Shown: in pieces, positions 24,790-34,808 of the stretch
Numbering within the stretch: the first letter of the stretch is position 1
Layout of the letters: each line of letters starts with the position of its first letter
NCBI GenBank assembly: GCA_904830895.1
Contig: LR882958.1
Location: 1,358,001 to 1,422,000, forward strand
DNA length: 64,000 nt
Direction of reading: 5' to 3'
Origin: Planktothrix rubescens CCAP 1459/22
Lineage (GTDB): Bacteria; Cyanobacteriota; Cyanobacteriia; Cyanobacteriales; Microcoleaceae
Translations under genes and position numbers: made by a program
Notes under the pieces: generated by a model
Databases searched by the model: none
Told to the model about the DNA's origin: nothing
The model's input: the letters and a program-made list of their open reading frames with translations, nothing else

Positions 24790-26781
24790 ATGGGTAGGAG
24801 TGAAAATTTTACAAAATTTTGTCACGGTGGTCTGATAGTTACCAGTACCCTATTGCTGGTTGTTTCCCTATTTTCTCGTCAAGGCCTTTCTCAAGAATCT
24901 CCAACCCTAATCTCCTCTGTCATAGAAACCCCCGAATCCCTGACCCCCGAGCACGAGATTCCAGTTGTAAAATCAATCCCATTCCTTTCTCCTTCACCTG
25001 TAACACCCTCAGAACTTGCTGATATTCCTCCAATTCCTCCTCTACAAACCCTGAACTTTGCGGATTTCTCAGGAAAAGGGGTTTCAGGAGAATCTTGTGA
25101 TTTTGGGAATTGTCCCACTTTGGCCCAAGCCACACCAATTAATATTCCCCCCCAGGTTCCCCAGCCCGATCCTAACAGAGATCGCTTTTTACCCCGACCT
25201 CCTATCCCCCCGAAACCCGAACCCCCGCCAAATCCTGAATTAACCCCCACTCCTACCCCCGCCCCTACCCCGCCAACGGATGAAACCCCGATTCCGGTTC
25301 AACAGATTAACGTTACTGGTAGCACTATTCTTACCTCAGAGGAAATAAAAACCTTAGTTAACCCTCTGGAAAATACTTCTGTCACCCTAACTAAACTGCG
25401 AGAAATCGCCGATAAAATCACAGCCATTTATTTGGAACGGGGTTATATTACCTCCAGAGCAATTGTTCCCGAACAAACCATTAATAATGGCATTGTCGAG
25501 ATTCAGGTAATTGAAGGAACCCTAGAAAATATCGAAGTGGAAGGAATCAAACGCCTCCATCCCTCCTATATCACCAGTCGGATTAATTTAGGTGCGGCTA
25601 AACCCCTGAGTACCGCCGCCTTAGAAGACCAATTGCGACTATTAAGAATTAACCCCTTATTTGAAACCGTAGAAGCCAGTTTAAGGGCTGGAACCCAAGA
25701 AGGTCAGAGTATTTTAATTGTGCGGGTCGTAGAAGCACCGCCCTTTGGGGTTAGTTTGAATGTGGATAACTATTCTCCACCGAGTATTGGTTCTGAACGC
25801 ATGGGGATAAGTGTCCGTCATCTCAATCTTACAGGTCGCGGGGACTTCCTGGGACTGTCTTATAATACCACTCGCCTGATTGCGAATGGGGATTCAGATA
25901 TTATTGATGCTTTGTATAGTATTCCGATTAACCCCATGAACGGAACCATACAACTGAGAGTTCAACCTTACCAAAATCGGATTACTCAAAAGCCCTTCGA
26001 CGCCCTGAATATTGAAGGGAAATCTCAACGTTACGAAATTAGCTATCGTCAGCCACTGATCCGTAACCCAATCTCGGAATTTGCCCTCTCTTTTGGCTTT
26101 GCTTACCAAGATAGTCAAACCTTTTTAGACAATAACGGAGAACCCTTTGCCTCCGGGCCAGATAGTAAGGGATATACTCGCACCAGTGTGCTGAAATTTG
26201 GACAGGACTATCTGATTCGAGATACACAAGGGGCTTGGGCCTTGCGATCGCAATTTAACCTCGGTTTAGATATCCTCGGCGCCACCGATGTCAGTACCCC
26301 CAATGCGGCGTTTTTCAGTTGGTTAGGTCAAGTCCAACGGGTACAACGTTTAGGGGAAAATAATCTTCTAATTGCCCAAGGGGATATTCAATTATCGGCT
26401 GATCCGTTATTTCCCTCACAACAATTTGTTATAGGAGGTGCGTTATCCCTCAGAGGATATCGTCAAAATGTTCGGGCTGGGGATAATGGCTTTCGGATTT
26501 CCTTTGAAGATCGGATTACCCTCGATCGCAATAAAGACTCTGAACCTGTGTTTCAACTGGCTCCATTTCTCGATTTTGGTGGGGTTTGGAATCATGATCG
26601 CAACCCTAACCGAATTGTCGGAAAAACCTTTTTAGCAGGTGCAGGACTTGGATTAATTTGGCAACCAGTTAACGGCTTAAATCTTCGCCTAGACTATGGG
26701 ATTCCCTTAATTAGTATTAGCGATCGGGGTAATAATATTCAAGACGATGGGATTTATTTTAGCGTGACTTATACCCCTTAA
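24790..26781 (+). CDS. ShlB/FhaC-family outer-membrane secretion porin (TpsB)
   Basis: 663 residues. Signal segment 1-35, Pro-rich linker (140-165), POTRA_2 domain about 165-243 (INVTGSTILTSEEI ... YLERGYITSRAIVP), second POTRA about 244-318, then a 16-strand-type beta barrel from 320 (APPFGVSLNVDNY ... LSLRGYRQNVRAGDNG, GAGLGLIWQP) ending YFSVTYTP as outer-membrane proteins do. It exports or activates a TpsA partner. No TpsA (haemagglutination-domain) gene is seen within this window. Confidence 0.9.
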   Translation: MGRSENFTKFCHGGLIVTSTLLLVVSLFSRQGLSQESPTLISSVIETPESLTPEHEIPVVKSIPFLSPSPVTPSELADIPPIPPLQTLNFADFSGKGVSGESCDFGNCPTLAQATPINIPPQVPQPDPNRDRFLPRPPIPPKPEPPPNPELTPTPTPAPTPPTDETPIPVQQINVTGSTILTSEEIKTLVNPLENTSVTLTKLREIADKITAIYLERGYITSRAIVPEQTINNGIVEIQVIEGTLENIEVEGIKRLHPSYITSRINLGAAKPLSTAALEDQLRLLRINPLFETVEASLRAGTQEGQSILIVRVVEAPPFGVSLNVDNYSPPSIGSERMGISVRHLNLTGRGDFLGLSYNTTRLIANGDSDIIDALYSIPINPMNGTIQLRVQPYQNRITQKPFDALNIEGKSQRYEISYRQPLIRNPISEFALSFGFAYQDSQTFLDNNGEPFASGPDSKGYTRTSVLKFGQDYLIRDTQGAWALRSQFNLGLDILGATDVSTPNAAFFSWLGQVQRVQRLGENNLLIAQGDIQLSADPLFPSQQFVIGGALSLRGYRQNVRAGDNGFRISFEDRITLDRNKDSEPVFQLAPFLDFGGVWNHDRNPNRIVGKTFLAGAGLGLIWQPVNGLNLRLDYGIPLISISDRGNNIQDDGIYFSVTYTP

Positions 26782-26782
26782 G

Positions 26783-26845
26783 TTACTTTTTCAATTGATT
26801 AAATTCTGCGACCGTAATTCCCATTTGCTTCAAAATTTGGGACAA
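26783..26845 (-). pseudogene. HicA C-terminal remnant
   Basis: Minus strand reads LSQILKQMGITVAEFNQLKK and stops. This resembles the C-terminal helix of longer HicA proteins (TLxxILKQAGIxxEEF). It directly abuts a palindromic repeat element that separates it from a hicB-like fragment. Confidence 0.5.
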
Positions 26846-26849
26846 TAGC

Positions 26850-26989
26850 AACCCAGCGATTAGAAATCGTGGCTACACAGACAAAACCCGCCTACGCGGG
26901 TTTAAGACCCTGATTAAACTATTGTTAAAAGTCCGCGCAGGCGGACTTAGGTTGTATAGCCCGCCGTTTCAACGGCTGGGAACTTTTTT
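26850..26989. repeat. Palindromic repeat element (ACACAGACAAAACCCGCC type)
   Basis: Contains ACACAGACAAAACCCGCC, hairpin AACCCGCCTACGCGGGTT, hairpin AGTCCGCGCAGGCGGACT and TTGTATAGCCCGCCGTTTCAACGG. A second copy at 45648-45774 shares the same order of hairpins. It lies inside a decayed hicB/hicA region. Confidence 0.75.
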
Positions 26990-27100
26990 TGGGTACTTTT
27001 TCCCCAAGCATGACAACCCGAAATGGCACCGAACGTAAGCGACAAATGTTCCATTATCATCAGGACGGGTAACAATCGTATAGTCTTGTAAAATTTTCAT
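26990..27100 (-). pseudogene. HicB N-terminal remnant with frameshift
   Basis: Starts MKILQDYTIVTRPDDNGTFV on the minus strand. A shift of frame then gives GAISGCHAWGKS, the HicB signature (PAIxGCHAWGKT). The rest of the gene is lost at the repeat element. Confidence 0.65.
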
Positions 27101-27190
27101 AGCTATCTAATCACGCACATAATATCCAGAATTAGTTAATTCAATCATATCTAAATCTAGGTATTTTGGCTACTGCAATTAACCCCAATC

Positions 27191-27300
27191 TCCTCGTTTC
27201 TAAGTTCTACCTAGAAATGATATTAATGGAGGCTCCGCCTCCTGTTATTTGAGGCAGAGCCTCAAAGTTGGCATTCCAATGCAGAGCATTGGAACGAGAT
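27191..27300. repeat. Palindromic intergenic repeat (ggctccgcct type), full copy
   Basis: TCCTCGTTTCTAAGTTCTACC, hairpin GAGGCTCCGCCTCC ... GAGGCAGAGCCTC, then GGCATTCCAATGCAGAGCAT and GGAACGAGA. It matches 30306-30413 along its whole length. Confidence 0.8.
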
Positions 27301-27311
27301 CATTATTACTC

Positions 27312-27830
27312 TTATTGATTAATTTGAGAGGCAAATTGAGGACAAAAATGTTTAGTAGCTAAGACCAAACGAAAACTGACAAGGCGAAGATTAGCTCTGT
27401 ATGTTGCTGAACCTTCATCTTGTTGAGACAGTTTTTCAGATTCAGATTTAATAATATCTTGGTAAGATTGACCTGATTGAAAAGCAGCACAAAACTTTTT
27501 GGCTTCATTAACTTCTCCATCTGGTGAATTTTTAATTGTGCTTAATAGAAGACTTTTTAACAAAGGTTCTTCCTGGGAATTAGCTAACTTTTTATAGTTT
27601 TGAATAAAAGATTGTTCTACTGATAAGTTATTCAAAATTTGAGCAGGATTTTGAATAGTAGAATTTAATCTTCCACACATATAAGTTGGAATTCGCATAT
27701 TTTGATCGAGAGAATTGATCCAAAAGCAACCCTCAACTTCTTGAGCTTTAATGTCTAAAATTGAAAAAAAGAAAGTATTAAATAATGTCAATGGTAGAAT
27801 AAACTTTGACATTATTTCATTGATTTTCAT
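27312..27830 (-). CDS. Small exported hypothetical protein
   Basis: 172 residues with a signal peptide (about 1-29, IKAQ). The mature N-terminus GCFWINSLDQNMRIPTYMCG resembles the neighbour at 27865 (GCFIVDHADRVINLDGIC): a Cys pair around a short beta hairpin. The remainder is helical (SATYRANLRLVSFRLVLATKHFCPQF), with a second Cys pair possible. Function is unknown. It is 34 bp downstream of the 27865 gene, so they are probably co-transcribed. Confidence 0.6.
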   Translation of the reverse strand: MKINEIMSKFILPLTLFNTFFFSILDIKAQEVEGCFWINSLDQNMRIPTYMCGRLNSTIQNPAQILNNLSVEQSFIQNYKKLANSQEEPLLKSLLLSTIKNSPDGEVNEAKKFCAAFQSGQSYQDIIKSESEKLSQQDEGSATYRANLRLVSFRLVLATKHFCPQFASQINQ

Positions 27831-27864
27831 GTTTATATATCCTTAAAATATCAATACCAAATTA

Positions 27865-28383
27865 TTATCTCCAGTCTACAAAAACGGGTGGTATTTTTAT
27901 ATCGCTTTCTCTGCGACCTCCTAAATCTGTGTCTTTCAAAACAGGTTTTCTAAATTCACGTCTTTGGTTGGGAGCCAAATAAGCTTCTACATCTAATGTT
28001 TCAGTTGTAATCACATCTCCTGTTGATTTATCCTCAAATTGTAAGGTTATCTGACTAACCTGAATAGTTTCATTTGTTGTATTAGTAATTGTACCTATTA
28101 TAAAAGGAAATTCTGATCTTTCCCTAATTATTTTTGTATTAGTTAAAGCAATGCCTTTAATAATAGCCGGAGGCTCTAACTCTGCTTTTAATTCAGGGAT
28201 ACAGATTCCATCTAAATTAATAACTCGGTCTGCATGATCAACAATAAAACAACCAGGATTTTCCTGTGCTATAGCAACATTTTGCTGATCAGAAGTTACT
28301 AAAATAGTAATCGTTGATACACCCAAAAGTGAAATCAAGCTAATTCCTACAACTTGATTGAAACCGTTAAATTGATTAAGCAT
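27865..28383 (-). CDS. Small exported protein with FxLYD-like domain
   Basis: 172 residues. Signal segment 1-40 (AIAQ), then the Cys hairpin motif GCFIVDHADRVINLDGIC, then an Ig-like sandwich (FIIGTITNTTNETIQVSQIT, then LQFEDKSTGDV, LAPNQRREFRKPV) that resembles FxLYD domains. It is the first gene of a two-gene unit. Its leader contains a strong 16-bp inverted repeat (28406-28459). Confidence 0.6.
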   Translation of the reverse strand: MLNQFNGFNQVVGISLISLLGVSTITILVTSDQQNVAIAQENPGCFIVDHADRVINLDGICIPELKAELEPPAIIKGIALTNTKIIRERSEFPFIIGTITNTTNETIQVSQITLQFEDKSTGDVITTETLDVEAYLAPNQRREFRKPVLKDTDLGGRRESDIKIPPVFVDWR

Positions 28384-28405
28384 ACGTTCTCCTTCTGTTT
28401 GAAAT

Positions 28406-28459
28406 TTAGCTAGATAGAAACCCGAACATTTTCAATGCCTATAGTTTCTATCTAGCTAA
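28406..28459 (-). promoter_or_regulatory. 16-bp perfect inverted repeat in leader
   Basis: TTAGCTAGATAGAAAC at 28406-28421 and GTTTCTATCTAGCTAA at 28444-28459 are perfect inverted arms with a 22-base loop, 23 bases upstream of the 27865-28383 gene. TTTGAA outside each arm extends the pairing. A related TTAGCTAGTTTGAA follows at about 28479. It could be an operator or an RNA hairpin controlling translation. Confidence 0.6.
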
Positions 28460-28630
28460 GTTCAAACTTGTGTTAAAATTAGCTAGTTTGAATTAAAACT
28501 ATTCAGATATTGGATAGCGGGGTTAAATCAAAACTTAAAACTATTTATTTGGGCTAATTCGCTCAGATGAATAATTACTACACATCATTTCAACTAGGTA
28601 TTATTATCGGATAATTTGTGATTCTGTACA

Positions 28631-28740
28631 GTCGGAAAAAGTCGGATTAAGTCGGGAATTTTATATTTTTTTCAGATTTGAGAAAGTCGGAAAAAATCGG
28701 AAAAGGTCGGAGAAAGTGGTTGAGGTCGGAAAAAGTCGGG
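28631..28740 (+). promoter_or_regulatory. Array of GTCGG repeats at 10-bp spacing, with -10 box
   Basis: GTCGG (or near matches) starts at 28631, 28641, 28651, then 28686, 28696, 28706, 28716 (degenerate), 28725 and 28735. Spacing is one helical turn, with one 35-bp step. A -10-like TACAAT follows at 28742, so the last repeats occupy the -35 region. The gene starts at 28776. This points to a cooperative regulator stacking on one DNA face. Confidence 0.7.
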
Positions 28741-28775
28741 TACAATAGAGACAAAACTAACATCTAACACAGGGT

Positions 28776-30158
28776 ATGGACGTGCAAGAAGTCCTCAGAC
28801 TAGCGGATCACTTGGTTTTTACCAAGACGGGAAAGCGCCTGGATGATCTTCAAGAAGCGATATTAAGGGGGAGTTTAGAGAACGAAAAATACTCAAAAGT
28901 GGCGGATGCGTTTCACTGTTCTGAGGGTCATGTCAAGGATATTGCTTCTGATTTATGGAAAATTCTCTCCGATGCTTTAGGGGAAGAAGTGAGAAAATAT
29001 AATTTACGTTCGACTCTGAATCGGCAAAAATCTTCTAATTTCCTAAATTTTGCTAAAGATTCTGTACAAATTAATCATATTAATGTTTGTCATAAACCTC
29101 CTTTATCCTCAGATGATTCTGCTACACCTAAAAACAATAAAAATGAACCTTTATTAAGAGTTAATTTAGATGATGCACCGGATGTTTATGAATTTTTTGG
29201 ACGAACAGAAGAACTGGAAACTTTAACAGATTGGATACTCGAACAACGCTGTCGAGTGGTGATGCTTTTGGGGATGAGTGGAATCGGAAAAACAGCATTA
29301 GCGGTTAAATTAGTTCAAGAGATTCAAGAAAATTTTGATGCGGTAATTTGGCAAAGTTTGGAGGCTCAACCCGCTTTAAATGAATTATTAATAAATTTAC
29401 TGCAATTTTTATTAGACCAACCAGCAAATCAACTTCCAGTAACTTTGAATGAACAATTGAGTGAATTAATGAAGGTATTGCGATCGCAACGTTGCTTAAT
29501 TATTTTAGATGATTTTCAAACTTTATTTAATTCAGGTCAATTAGCTGGAAATTATCGACCCAATTTTGAGAATTATCGGTTATTTATTAAAAAAATCAGT
29601 CAATTAAATCACCAAAGCTGTATTATACTAAATAGTTGGGAATTACCAAAAGATTTAATTGAATTAAGAGGGAAAAATACAGCGATACATTATTTATTGC
29701 TTTCTGGTTTAGGAGAATCAGCAAAAGATTTGTTAAAAGCTCAGGGATTATCAGATATTGAAAATTGGAATACTTTACTTGATTATTATGGGGGAAATCC
29801 ATATTTTCTAAATAGTATTTCTACAGTTATTAAAAATTTATTTGGAGGTAAAGTTTCTGAATTTTTAGACTATGAAACTTTATTTCTAGGAGAGGATTTA
29901 ATGGAAAGTTTAACCCAACAGTTTAATCGGTTATCGGAATTAGAACAAAAAATTATTATTCATTTAGGACAAAACCCTAACAGGATTATGCTATCAGAGT
30001 TTCAATCTAATCTGAAAATATCTCATTCAGATGTATTAAAAGCCTTAGCTTCTTTAGGACAAAGGTGTTGGATTGAAAGATTACAATTAGAAAGTCGCAT
30101 CTATTTTACCCTTCAACCGATGCTGAAATATTATATAGCGAGTCTAAATGAATTGTAA
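28776..30158 (+). CDS. HTH_VMAP / NB-ARC STAND ATPase
   Basis: 460 residues. Residues 1-83 are the VMAP-type HTH (LRLADHLVFTKTGKRLDDLQ). The NB-ARC ATPase runs about 135-370 with Walker A GMSGIGKT (166-173), Walker B LIILDD (241-246) and FFGRTEELETL at its start. The last 85 residues are a winged helix (LSELEQKIIIHLGQ). The usual C-terminal sensor (WD40, TPR or other repeats) is missing, so this is a minimal STAND switch, perhaps truncated. The likely role is ATP-controlled transcription or signalling; a defence role is possible. An upstream repeat array suggests autoregulation. Confidence 0.82.
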   Translation: MDVQEVLRLADHLVFTKTGKRLDDLQEAILRGSLENEKYSKVADAFHCSEGHVKDIASDLWKILSDALGEEVRKYNLRSTLNRQKSSNFLNFAKDSVQINHINVCHKPPLSSDDSATPKNNKNEPLLRVNLDDAPDVYEFFGRTEELETLTDWILEQRCRVVMLLGMSGIGKTALAVKLVQEIQENFDAVIWQSLEAQPALNELLINLLQFLLDQPANQLPVTLNEQLSELMKVLRSQRCLIILDDFQTLFNSGQLAGNYRPNFENYRLFIKKISQLNHQSCIILNSWELPKDLIELRGKNTAIHYLLLSGLGESAKDLLKAQGLSDIENWNTLLDYYGGNPYFLNSISTVIKNLFGGKVSEFLDYETLFLGEDLMESLTQQFNRLSELEQKIIIHLGQNPNRIMLSEFQSNLKISHSDVLKALASLGQRCWIERLQLESRIYFTLQPMLKYYIASLNEL

Positions 30159-30305
30159 AAAATAGGGGTCAATATTTTGAAATATTATCAGGGGAAAATA
30201 TCTTACCCCAATTCACCCTAAACTTAGAACAAATTTGATCAACCCCGTTGTTGCGCTTCAGCGCAATCAGAAACCTATAATCAAAACAATTAACCTCAAT
30301 AATTT

Positions 30306-30413
30306 TCTCGTTTCTAGGTTCTACCTAAAAATGCCGTTGATGGAGGCTCCGCCTCCTATTATTTGAGGCAGAGCCTCAAAATTGGCATTCCAATGCAGAG
30401 CATTGGAACGAGG
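30306..30413. repeat. Palindromic intergenic repeat (ggctccgcct type), full copy
   Basis: Same order of segments as 27191-27300: CTCGTTTCTAGGTTCTACC, GGAGGCTCCGCCTCC, GAGGCAGAGCCTC, GGCATTCCAATGCAGAGCAT and GGAACGAG. Confidence 0.8.
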
Positions 30414-30965
30414 GGAAATTATTCTGAAATATGGAGGTACGCCCAAAAAACCAGGTTTCTTCAAAAAACTAGGTTTTTAATCCTCTGCGGAAAAATTTGC
30501 AAAAATTAACATTTAACCGGGTTAGTTTTGATCAAGGAATTTTTAGGGTAAATAATCAGTAAAATTGCTTAGTCTTTTTGGCCAAAAATTCCTGAATTAC
30601 GATGGGATACCAGAGTCAATGATCACTCTTTAACCGATAACTGATTAGGGTAAAGGGTTTTATGGGGGTAACTTTTGGACATTTCAACCCAACCTGGTTT
30701 TTATTTTTTTGCTTATTGTAACTATTTTTATAAAAAAAGTAATATAAAAAATTAAAAAATATTACTTTGAGGCTTAAAATTGATTCTGATTTGATATAGT
30801 TAAAATTAATCTTTAATCCGCGATAAATCTTGAATTTATAGCCATATCCATTAAAATCACCCCTTTCCTTTCTGGGGTAGTTAGACAATAATGGCTGTAT
30901 CAAACCAAGAAAACCACTGCCAACAGTCAACAGTTTTTAATCAAAACCGATAAGGAGAAACAATC
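30414..30965. other. Gene-free AT-rich leader of chlL
   Basis: I see no convincing gene. Near 30440-30480 there is a mirrored ACCAGGTTTCTTC / AACTAGGTTTTT pair. The rest is AT-rich and ends in AAGGAGAAACAATC, the chlL ribosome-binding site. It probably carries the promoter of the chlL-chlN unit, but no clear -35/-10 pair stands out. Confidence 0.5.
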
Positions 30966-31832
30966 GTGAAATTAGCAGTCTACGGTAAAGGCGGAATCGG
31001 TAAATCAACTACAAGCTGTAACATTTCTGCCGCTTTAGCCAAACGGGGTAAAAAAGTCCTGCAAATTGGATGCGATCCCAAACACGACAGCACCTTTACC
31101 CTCACGGGATTTTTAATTCCCACGATTATTGATACCTTGCAGGAAAAAGACTTTCATTACGAAGATATTTGGCCAGAAGATGTAATTTACAAAGGCTATG
31201 CCGGGGTAGATTGCGTTGAAGCGGGTGGCCCTCCGGCGGGTGCAGGATGTGGCGGTTACGTCGTGGGAGAAACCGTCAAACTCCTGAAAGAACTCAACGC
31301 CTTTGACGAATACGATATCATCCTGTTTGATGTCTTAGGGGACGTGGTTTGTGGTGGTTTTGCTGCCCCCCTCAACTATGCCGACTATTGCGTAATTGTC
31401 ACCGATAACGGTTTTGATGCCTTATTTGCAGCTAACCGCATCGCCGCTTCGGTACGCGAAAAAGCCCGGACTCACCCCCTACGGTTAGCGGGTTTAATTG
31501 GCAACCGCACCTCCAAACGGGATTTGATTGAAAAATATATTGAAACCGTCCCCATGCCCGTTTTAGAAGTGTTGCCCTTAATCGAAGATATTCGGGTTTC
31601 TCGCGTTAAGGGAAAAACCCTATTTGAGATGGCCGAAACCGATCCGTCCCTCAACTATGTCTGTGATTATTACCTAAATATTGCCGATCAACTATTATCC
31701 CAACCCGAAGGAGTCGTCCCTCAAGACACCCCAGATCGGGAATTATTCTCGTTGTTATCAGATTTTTATCTGAATCCGACTCAACCCCTTGTTCAAAGTC
31801 ACGATCCTGAGCTAGACCTGATGATGGTTTAA
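30966..31832 (+). CDS. chlL: Light-independent protochlorophyllide reductase, Fe protein
   Basis: 288 residues, NifH-like. Walker [10 protein letters not shown] (7-15) binds ATP, and Cys95 and Cys129 (AGAGCGG, DVVCGG) hold the bridging 4Fe-4S cluster of the homodimer. ChlL passes electrons to ChlN-ChlB to reduce protochlorophyllide in the dark. GTG start with AAGGAG 10 bases upstream. It is followed by a DUF5331 gene and chlN on the same strand; chlB is not in the window. Confidence 0.97.
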   Translation: MKLAVYGKGGIGKSTTSCNISAALAKRGKKVLQIGCDPKHDSTFTLTGFLIPTIIDTLQEKDFHYEDIWPEDVIYKGYAGVDCVEAGGPPAGAGCGGYVVGETVKLLKELNAFDEYDIILFDVLGDVVCGGFAAPLNYADYCVIVTDNGFDALFAANRIAASVREKARTHPLRLAGLIGNRTSKRDLIEKYIETVPMPVLEVLPLIEDIRVSRVKGKTLFEMAETDPSLNYVCDYYLNIADQLLSQPEGVVPQDTPDRELFSLLSDFYLNPTQPLVQSHDPELDLMMV

Positions 31833-31868
31833 TATGTCTAGCTATCTCAGGATGAGGATATAGAGGTT

Positions 31869-33218
31869 ATGGCTTTCTTCAAAGACTTTTCCGTCGCACT
31901 TAAAGATAAGTGGTTGCAATATTACCAGGCCAATCGGGATTGGCTGGTGCTGCAAATGGATTTGAATTCAATCCCGACCCCAGATGGCGGTCGAAGACCT
32001 GCCTCATCCCTCATTTTGGGAACGATCAACGCGCTTGACCCCGAGGCAGCCCAACTAATGTTGCCATTTTCGAGGCTCAATCCCGATCCCGAAAAACTGA
32101 TTGAGGTGTTAGGGCTACATTTTGACCCGGATTTGGCGTTGGCGGGTAGGTCTACATCGGAACAGCCTGCAACCGTTGCGGTTCCAGCCTATCAAGCCCC
32201 AGCCGTTGCCCCAGGTTATGCTCCATCGCCGGAAATACCCCTATTCGTGGCTAAGGCTGTCCCGGGATATCATCATCCAGCACCTCCAGAAACATTGAGT
32301 TTGGAGGAGGACATCACCCCAGCACAAACACTCAATGTTGCGGGTGCTGTGGCGGCAGTGGCGGGCGCTACTGCGGTTGTGGGTGTGGCTGCGGTGATGG
32401 AGAAAACCCAGGATGACTTCAATCTCGAATATGATGACTTGGGCATGGGGGATCTGGGTTTAGATATCGACACAGAGACCGCTAACATAGCCGAGGAAGA
32501 CTTTGAGCTTGGGTTGGAGGATGAATCAGAATCTCTGGGGACTGATGACCTAGACATGGATTTGGAGTCCGATGATTTGGATATGAGTTTGGAGTCCGAT
32601 GAACTTGAGTCCGATGATTTGGATATGAGTTTAGAATCCGATGAACTTGAGTCCGATGATTTGGATATGAGTTTAGAATCCGATGAACTTGAGTCCGATG
32701 ATTTGGATATGAGTTTAGAATCCGATGAACTTGAGTCCAATGATTTGGATTTTGGGCTAGAGTCGGAAACAACATCGGCGGAATTGGACATCAATACCGA
32801 CTCTGATGTCTGGGGAGATGATGTTCAGACCGAACTGGGCGAAGAAAATGGTTTAACCGGTGAACTCGATCTCAGTTTAGATGCCTCCGATGATCTGGGT
32901 TTAGATGGGATGGACGATTTTGGGTTAGAAGCGGACGAACTCGGTTCAGAAGGTTTAGGAGGGTTGGAATTAGGAGATACGGATTCCGGTCTGGATGATG
33001 ATCTCGGTGATTTCGGGTTAGAAGATAGTTCCTCCAATGGCTTAGGTCTTGATGCTGGTGGAGATTTAGATGATTTGGGATTAGGAGATGATGATTTAGG
33101 GGAGTTTAATCTCGACGATATGGGGGATTTAACCACGGGAGATATGGATGATATCGATATCGAAGGGTTAACTGGTTCTTCAGATGATGATGAAATTTCC
33201 CTGTCGGATTTTAAATAA
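31869..33218 (+). CDS. DUF5331 protein with acidic repeat region
   Basis: 449 residues. Residues 1-85 are the DUF5331 domain (FFKDFSVALKDKWLQYYQAN, then DGGRRPASSLILGTI), a protein often encoded between chlL and chlN in filamentous cyanobacteria. Residues 100-170 are Ala/Pro-rich with a hydrophobic AVAAVAGATAVVGVAAVM stretch that could be a membrane segment. From about 180 on it is very acidic, with four exact-length 14-residue repeats (SDDLDMSLESDELE). Its role in dark chlorophyll synthesis is unproven; position suggests a helper for ChlL/ChlN. Confidence 0.8.
   Translation: MAFFKDFSVALKDKWLQYYQANRDWLVLQMDLNSIPTPDGGRRPASSLILGTINALDPEAAQLMLPFSRLNPDPEKLIEVLGLHFDPDLALAGRSTSEQPATVAVPAYQAPAVAPGYAPSPEIPLFVAKAVPGYHHPAPPETLSLEEDITPAQTLNVAGAVAAVAGATAVVGVAAVMEKTQDDFNLEYDDLGMGDLGLDIDTETANIAEEDFELGLEDESESLGTDDLDMDLESDDLDMSLESDELESDDLDMSLESDELESDDLDMSLESDELESDDLDMSLESDELESNDLDFGLESETTSAELDINTDSDVWGDDVQTELGEENGLTGELDLSLDASDDLGLDGMDDFGLEADELGSEGLGGLELGDTDSGLDDDLGDFGLEDSSSNGLGLDAGGDLDDLGLGDDDLGEFNLDDMGDLTTGDMDDIDIEGLTGSSDDDEISLSDFK
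32568..32735 (+). repeat. Four 42-bp tandem coding repeats
   Basis: Units start at 32568, 32610, 32652 and 32694, each TCCGATGATTTGGATATGAG plus 22 bases, with only silent changes (TTGGAG/TTAGAA). A fifth, degenerate unit starts TCCAATGATTTGG. In-frame, so copy number can vary without breaking the protein. Confidence 0.9.
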
Positions 33219-33325
33219 TTTACCGACCTAGTTTCCTAATCCTTAATCGGGTTTGGACTTTGAATCTGCACGATTCAAAGTCATAGATGGTCTTGTCAAA
33301 TTTTGATTAACAAACATCCGATTAA

Positions 33326-34744
<1,419 letters not shown>

Positions 34745-34784
34745 TTATTTCTTTCCTTTTAGGGAATAAATGATTATAATTAAA

Positions 34785-34808
34785 AGGGTGATCGAATGCG
34801 ATCGCCCT
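34785..34808 (+). terminator. Terminator after chlN
   Basis: AGGGTGATCG (34785-34794) pairs with CGATCGCCCT (34799-34808) around AATG with one G-T pair, and CTTTG follows. The right arm includes a HIP1-like CGATCGCC. The remaining gap up to 35121 holds no gene that I can see. Confidence 0.65.

Noticed and set aside
28631-28740. Replication iterons or a CRISPR leader as explanation for the GTCGG array
   Set aside because: No replication gene, DnaA box cluster or cas gene is near, and the 10-bp period with a -10 box at its end fits an operator better.
32273-32794. Long Ser-rich antisense reading across the DUF5331 gene
   Set aside because: It is the complement of the Asp/Glu/Leu repeat codons; low-complexity shadow of a well-supported gene.
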